A DNA stretch of 64,000 bases from Lingula anatina (lineage: Eukaryota; Brachiopoda; Lingulata; Lingulida; Lingulidae): the NCBI RefSeq assembly GCF_001039355.2, contig NW_019773914.1, forward strand, positions 488,854 through 552,853, given 5' to 3'. Below are positions 59,550 through 64,000 of the stretch, piece after piece. A model generated the notes under the pieces. That model was not told the origin of the DNA and made no database searches. It saw nothing but the letters and a program-made list of their open reading frames with translations. The stretch's first letter is position 1. Every line of letters starts with the position of its first letter. The position numbers and the translations under genes were made by a program.

Positions 59550-62500
59550 TTAACCCGCAGGGGTACAAGTAGTTGCCAGAGCAGGCACCTTGGAAATATC
59601 TGAGCTACTGGATACAGTGTACTTAAAATTGTTAACGTTTAAGTTGGAAAGGAAAGTGCAGTCACAATACTAACGCCTTAAGGCTGCGGCAGGGATCCCC
59701 GGTTTGGGCTGTACGTTGGACTCGCCGTCCGTGAGGACCCAAATCATCTTCACTCTGCTCGGGTCGCTGCCTTGGAACACCTCTTTGGCTTTCTCCAGGG
59801 CCGTTCCCGTAGCTGTCCAGCCTCCTGAATTAGACATAAAATATTTATTGCTCAGTAAAATTGATAAATACACATTGGGTAAATTATTGTTCGATTAAAA
59901 ATTTAACAACTGTTCGAATTTGACAAAAATGTTTTTTCCCGGATTAAACGACAATTTTCACATATTTATCCAAGGTTATTCAAAATTAGTCGTTGTTTTT
60001 TCTAAAACAGTTCGTTTGTTTTTGTAATAATCTCTTAGTATCTATGGAGGCAAGCACATGTTCCAACATAATTTGCGACAACAGCTGTTTTTCGAGGTAA
60101 AATGGAATTCATATTATTTTAATGACTTGTTTACAAAGTGTAAGGTTTAGTTTACTTTTGTTGTGATTGAGGAGCCTGGTGTCCAGCTCATCTAATGCAT
60201 TCATTTGCATAAATGACAAGTTTTCATTCAGGGTGGTGCCACATGAGTTTTGCACTTTATTTCATTCATCACAGTGTCTCCGTAGGAGGAACACATAGTA
60301 CTCTTACTTTTGAATCTGTTATTTCTACTTGAAATTTATAGTTTAAAGGAATGGCAGAAATGGTGAGTTTTAATACTGTTTATTGATTATTATTGATTAT
60401 TGATGATTAGTTTTTTTTTTATTATTGGTGATTATTGAAATGTATAAGTTTTTTGAGTAAGTAAATTTGAACACGTAAATAACCGTTAGTAAGTACATTG
60501 TTGTAATTTTCTTTTTCTTTTCTTCCTTTTTAGTTTTTACGTGTCTTGTGAATCCATGTGAATAAACCAAGATCCGGTGAAAAACACATGCCTTTTCTTT
60601 GAGTTTTATTTAACCTATATAACCCCTGCGTGTTATACAAAGTATTTATTTGGAAGGGATCTCTTATTAAGAGATGTTAAGTAAATGAATGACTGATTGA
60701 CCACATAAATTAATGTATTTAATTAAATGAAAGAAAATGTAATTGTTTTAGGGGAGAAATGTTCTTTTACGTCTTTAGAGAGCAGGCGATTTATAATGTA
60801 TAATAACATAACCTGAAACATTCACATTTTAAGTTTATGATTAAAATCCTCAGAATGAAATACTACTGTGACTTTTAACTTAAAAGGCTTAACGGCTGGT
60901 TACCTTTATCATGAGTGAGGGCATCGATCGCCATCTTGACCTGGAGTTCAGTTGGTTTGGCGCCAAAACCAAACTGCATATTGGTTTTAGATATTTCTGA
61001 AAACTTCATGACAGCGATGCGTGATCCACCCGGCTGTATGGGGGTCTGCTCGTGTACCACGGCCACGACGTCCTGAAAGATACCAAATAAATAAATAAAT
61101 AAATAAATAAATAGAAATTAAAACACCCTACCGAACGAATGTTTTTGCTATTAAACTTTCATATAATTTAATTGAATAAGGCTCGACATGTATAGTATTA
61201 CTGGCATCGATTTTATTACAATAAGGTTGATATCTTTCCCAATTATGCGGTTTCTCATTAAAAAGACATAATCTCCCACACATAAAATGCAACTCTTTTA
61301 CTTATACTGTTTGGTTTCCTTATACTGCTACTACCCTCTCAAGGCTGATTACATGGCTGGTTATTGTTTGCATAACTGCTCAGGCACTGCCACTTAGCAG
61401 GTCCTGTCTAAGTCTGCGTGACAGCAATCAAGACAGTTAATTGCTCTGACTTTAATCACTTGCTCTTCTGTGACAGAAAAAAAGCCTTAGACTGGTTGCG
61501 TAACGAGCAGTTATCACATCGTTGTGAAGCTCAGCTCATGCAGAGCAAGTACAAAGCCTTTGGCGCGCGCGCAGAGATAATTGTTTCCGCATGGGATTTC
61601 TCAACAGGGTGAGTTTGAATCAAAATGACCATCTATCTATCTAGAGACATATCTGTGAATATCTGTGAAAAATCTATCAGTCGCCCTGTTAGAGGGTATA
61701 CTGCTACTGCATTTCGTAATATGGTGCATGCTGTAAGAAAATGTAGTCTCTCCCCCCTCCCCTGATGACGACACATCCTGTAACTGTAAAAGGCACATTT
61801 TCTTGTCTACTAGTACGTATATTTACTTAATCTGCAATGTAATTCGTGGCACTAACCTTCATAGCCTGCTTCAGGGTGTAAAACTCGCTCTCTGAGATGC
61901 TACCGCTGCTGTCCAACACAAACAAGAGGTCCACTTTGGGGATACCTGAACCTGAACCTGAGGCGCCATTGCGGGTCAGGCCCCGGAAACCCCCTGACGG
62001 ACGCAGACGGCTGATGAAGCCAGATCTTATAGCGGATTCCACGTCCTGCTCACTCCTGTACACACTCACTGTTAGGATGGAAGACAGACGAGTTAAATCA
62101 TATCCCAGGCCGTGCTAGCTGTCACAGAATTGGGTAGGGCAGTTTAGTGCCAGCTAGAATTGCCACTGGTACAGAACAGTTTAAGGTCACATTCAGAACA
62201 TATGATCCGCGGATCAACTTGTTCTGAACGCGCTCTAATACCAACATGTCAAGCCCAGGTATACACCCTGTACATCTAAATAAGTTATATAAATGAAAAG
62301 TTTGACTCCCATCAATAAAATGGTCAATCTAATGACCCAACTTTATCACTCTTGTAACATTACACAATAGGCAAGGATACGTTTGAACGATTAAAACGGC
62401 GTTCATGTCCTTTAAAGATTTTAAGAAAGACGTTAGCAGATTCAAAACAGCTTCACAAGCCATGAAAATATAGACACACCTTTTCCTTATTTTGAAGAAG

Positions 62501-62980
62501 AACACAATATTAATTTTGATACCTAAATGGCAGCTACAGGTAGCTAGGCTAGTTTTGGGACAAAATAAACAAAAAAAAAAAAAAAANNNNNNNNNNNNNN
62601 NNNNNNNNNNNNNNNNNNNNNNNNNNNNNNNNNNNNNNNNNNNNNNNNNNNNNNNNNNNNNNNNNNNNNNNNNNNNNNNNNNNNNNNNNNNNNNNNNNNN
62701 NNNNNNNNNNNNNNNNNNNNNNNNNNNNNNNNNNNNNNNNNNNNNNNNNNNNNNNNNNNNNNNNNNNNNNNNNNNNNNNNNNNNNNNNNNNNNNNNNNNN
62801 NNNNNNNNNNNNNNNNNNNNNNNNNNNNNNNNNNNNNNNNNNNNNNNNNNNNNNNNNNNNNNNNNNNNNNNNNNNNNNNNNNNNNNNNNNNNNNNNNNNN
62901 NNNNNNNNNNNNNNNNNNNNNNNNNNNNNNNNNNNNNNNNNNNNNNNNNNNNNNNNNNNNNNNNNNNNNNNNNNNNNNNN

Positions 62981-63053
<73 letters not shown>

Positions 63054-63266
63054 CGGTTGAGGCATCCGTTCTATAAGTTAAAACATAATTCTAGACAAAT
63101 GCATCTTTGATAACGGCGTATAAGAGATATACAAGTATAATAAAACAGCACTAAGTTAAATGGATAAGAAATGAAAATAGAAAAAAAAAGACTAAATACC
63201 TGCGTTGACCATCACCACGGCTGCGACCATTGCCAAACAAACCCCAGCAACATTCGTACGCCACAT
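58787..63266 (-). CDS. Secreted single-VWA-domain protein (unit 2)
   Basis: Five exons identical in size and phase to the unit-1 gene: 63200-63266, 61857-62068, 60904-61072, 59675-59824 and 58787-58992; 267 residues. Signal peptide 1-22 (MWRTNVAGVCLAMVAAVVMVNA), GSGSG linker, then the VWA domain with an intact metal site (DSSGS at 75-79, T153, D182 in VLTDGES) and the end GFRIQG. Substitutions against the paralogue are scattered and include conservative ones (FLLD to FVLD, DGQSN to DGESN), with no stops or frame changes, so both copies look functional. The first intron contains an assembly gap (62587-62980) and a TA repeat. Tail-to-tail with the EGF gene, as in unit 1. Confidence 0.88.
61643..61697 (+). 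repeat. Short dispersed repeat, copy 3
   Basis: Same 50-odd bp as at 1338-1391 and 3647-3700 (agagacatatctgtgaatat ... gccctgttagag). It lies at the right edge of a stretch (about 61330-61690) that is absent from unit 1, so the unit-2 insertion probably belongs to this element. Confidence 0.6.
62181..62239. repeat. Foldback element with TTA ends, unit-2 copy
   Basis: Paralogous to 44003-44060, same inverted ends and same central palindrome. Confidence 0.6.
62587..62980. other. Assembly gap (394 N)
   Basis: A run of N in the first intron of the unit-2 VWA gene, flanked on the left by poly-A and on the right by a TA repeat (62981-63052). No exon is expected here because the five-exon model is complete without it. 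Confidence 0.98.
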
Positions 63267-63348
63267 CTTCTCTTCCTGACCTGTAACTTCTGTGATGTCT
63301 TTATCTTCTGTTCAAGCAACTGTGTAGCGTGTACTACTTATGAAAAGG

Positions 63349-63357
63349 CTTAAATAT
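63349..63357 (-). promoter_or_regulatory. TATA-like box of the unit-2 VWA gene
   Basis: ATATTTAAG on the minus strand about 85 bp before the ATG, the same spacing and sequence as in the unit-1 gene. Confidence 0.45.
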
Positions 63358-63512
63358 GAGCGCTGTTCCCGGAACTCCTCTCCAAAACAGGATACGTCTA
63401 AGCTCAGCTGCTTTGTAATATTTCCTACCAGTGTTATTTTAACGCAGAGGCCGACTGCTGGTGTCATGTTAATGAAAACATATCACCCGGGGAGCACCAC
63501 TGATTACAGCAC

Positions 63513-63792
63513 TAAGGGAGCGTTCAGATAAACCCATCGCACCAGCTGGATCGATCCAATTCTGCGGAGATTTTCCCTACGTCGATGCTGTAAACGGGTC
63601 AAATGTCTGACACACCCCCACGAGCTGCTAGGGGGTAATTCAGTCGACCGCACACGAAACTTTATTACTCCCTATAGCTACGCAATGTGACTTGTACAAT
63701 TTAGCTGAAACGCTGAATGCAATATGGCGAGAATTCCCCGCAGAGTTGGATTGATCCTGCTGGTTTAATTTTTAAATATGAACGGTGTCTAA
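63513..63792. mobile_element. MITE-like element, TTA-ended family, diverged
   Basis: Ends TAAGGGAGCGTTCAGATAAA and its approximate complement (about 63772-63792), inner GGATCGATCC-like motif near one end, GGATTGATCC near the other, and the 'ctagggggtaatt' landmark of the family. More diverged than the other copies. Confidence 0.5.
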
Positions 63793-64000
63793 CCTAGGCG
63801 GGCACGTGTATAGTGTAGACGTCATTTTCTTCATAAATGAAGGATGAGAGCCATTTACGGAGTGCGTTATATGTCATGTACGCCATTTTGTTGATTAGTT
63901 GGTATATTGCTACAACCGAGGGCCTGCATTTGTTCAGAGACGTTAAATCAAAATCGTTAAATTAGTGTTACGTGCTGTCATCATTGCAGCACATTTCATT

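Larger units (their letters stand above)
46597..63470. repeat. Segmental duplication, unit 2 (EGF gene + VWA gene module)
   Basis: Second copy of 31258-44872. The gain in length comes from extra EGF exons and inserted sequence at about 51400-56420 and from the 46736-47545 insert. The stretch 46736-48208 between the SINE and the EGF gene holds no other gene. Confidence 0.85.

Noticed and set aside
62492-63076. Long frames spanning the N run with YIYIYI
   Set aside because: They consist of undefined bases plus a TA microsatellite.

Overview
The window is animal nuclear DNA: AT-rich, full of microsatellites, with short coding exons bounded by GT/AG introns, TATA boxes, MITEs and LINE remnants. 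No bacterial, viral or organellar gene is visible. The secreted glycine-rich, glutamine-rich and Ala/Gly/Pro-rich proteins, next to small EGF and VWA extracellular proteins, look like the shell-matrix gene content of a mollusc. That assignment is inference; another marine invertebrate with a secreted matrix is possible. Nearly all genes are split into exons of about 20-330 bp, so gene models were built from splice sites, reading phase and comparison of paralogous copies.

Layout. 1-7320: no gene seen, only microsatellites and short repeats. 7391-7762 (+): secreted Gly/Phe/Asn-rich repeat protein with its own TATA box and a 3'UTR intron. 11305-19745 (-): a ten-exon gene. Its first exon encodes a signal peptide and a Gln/Pro-rich segment; eight small phase 1-1 exons each encode a short amphipathic stretch plus an Ala-Pro-Gly tail; the last exon carries the stop. 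The eight exons and their introns arose by repeated block duplication and contain a mariner-type MITE. 19811-23827: no gene, one long-TIR MITE. 23949-24239 (-): a second secreted Gly/Phe-rich protein. 24340-31257: no gene, many microsatellites and small palindromes.

31258-63470: a two-gene module present twice in tandem (about 31258-44872 and 46597-63470). Each copy has an EGF-repeat secreted protein gene on + and, tail to tail, a secreted single-VWA protein gene on -. The VWA copies have the same five exons (67, 212, 169, 150 and 206 bp) and a complete MIDAS metal site. The EGF copies have diverged: the first encodes five EGF domains, the second has gained EGF exons, one of them with a premature stop. 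Between the modules lie a LINE 3' fragment, a truncated MITE and one orphan VWA exon.

How the genes may work together (inference): all six intact models begin with signal peptides and none shows a membrane anchor, so all products should be secreted. The low-complexity proteins suit structural matrix, and the EGF and VWA proteins suit adhesive or assembly roles. Assembly caution: isolated single Ns at 6046, 16342, 34115 and 38779 mark suspect contig joins (two lie between near-identical direct repeats), and 62587-62980 is a gap.
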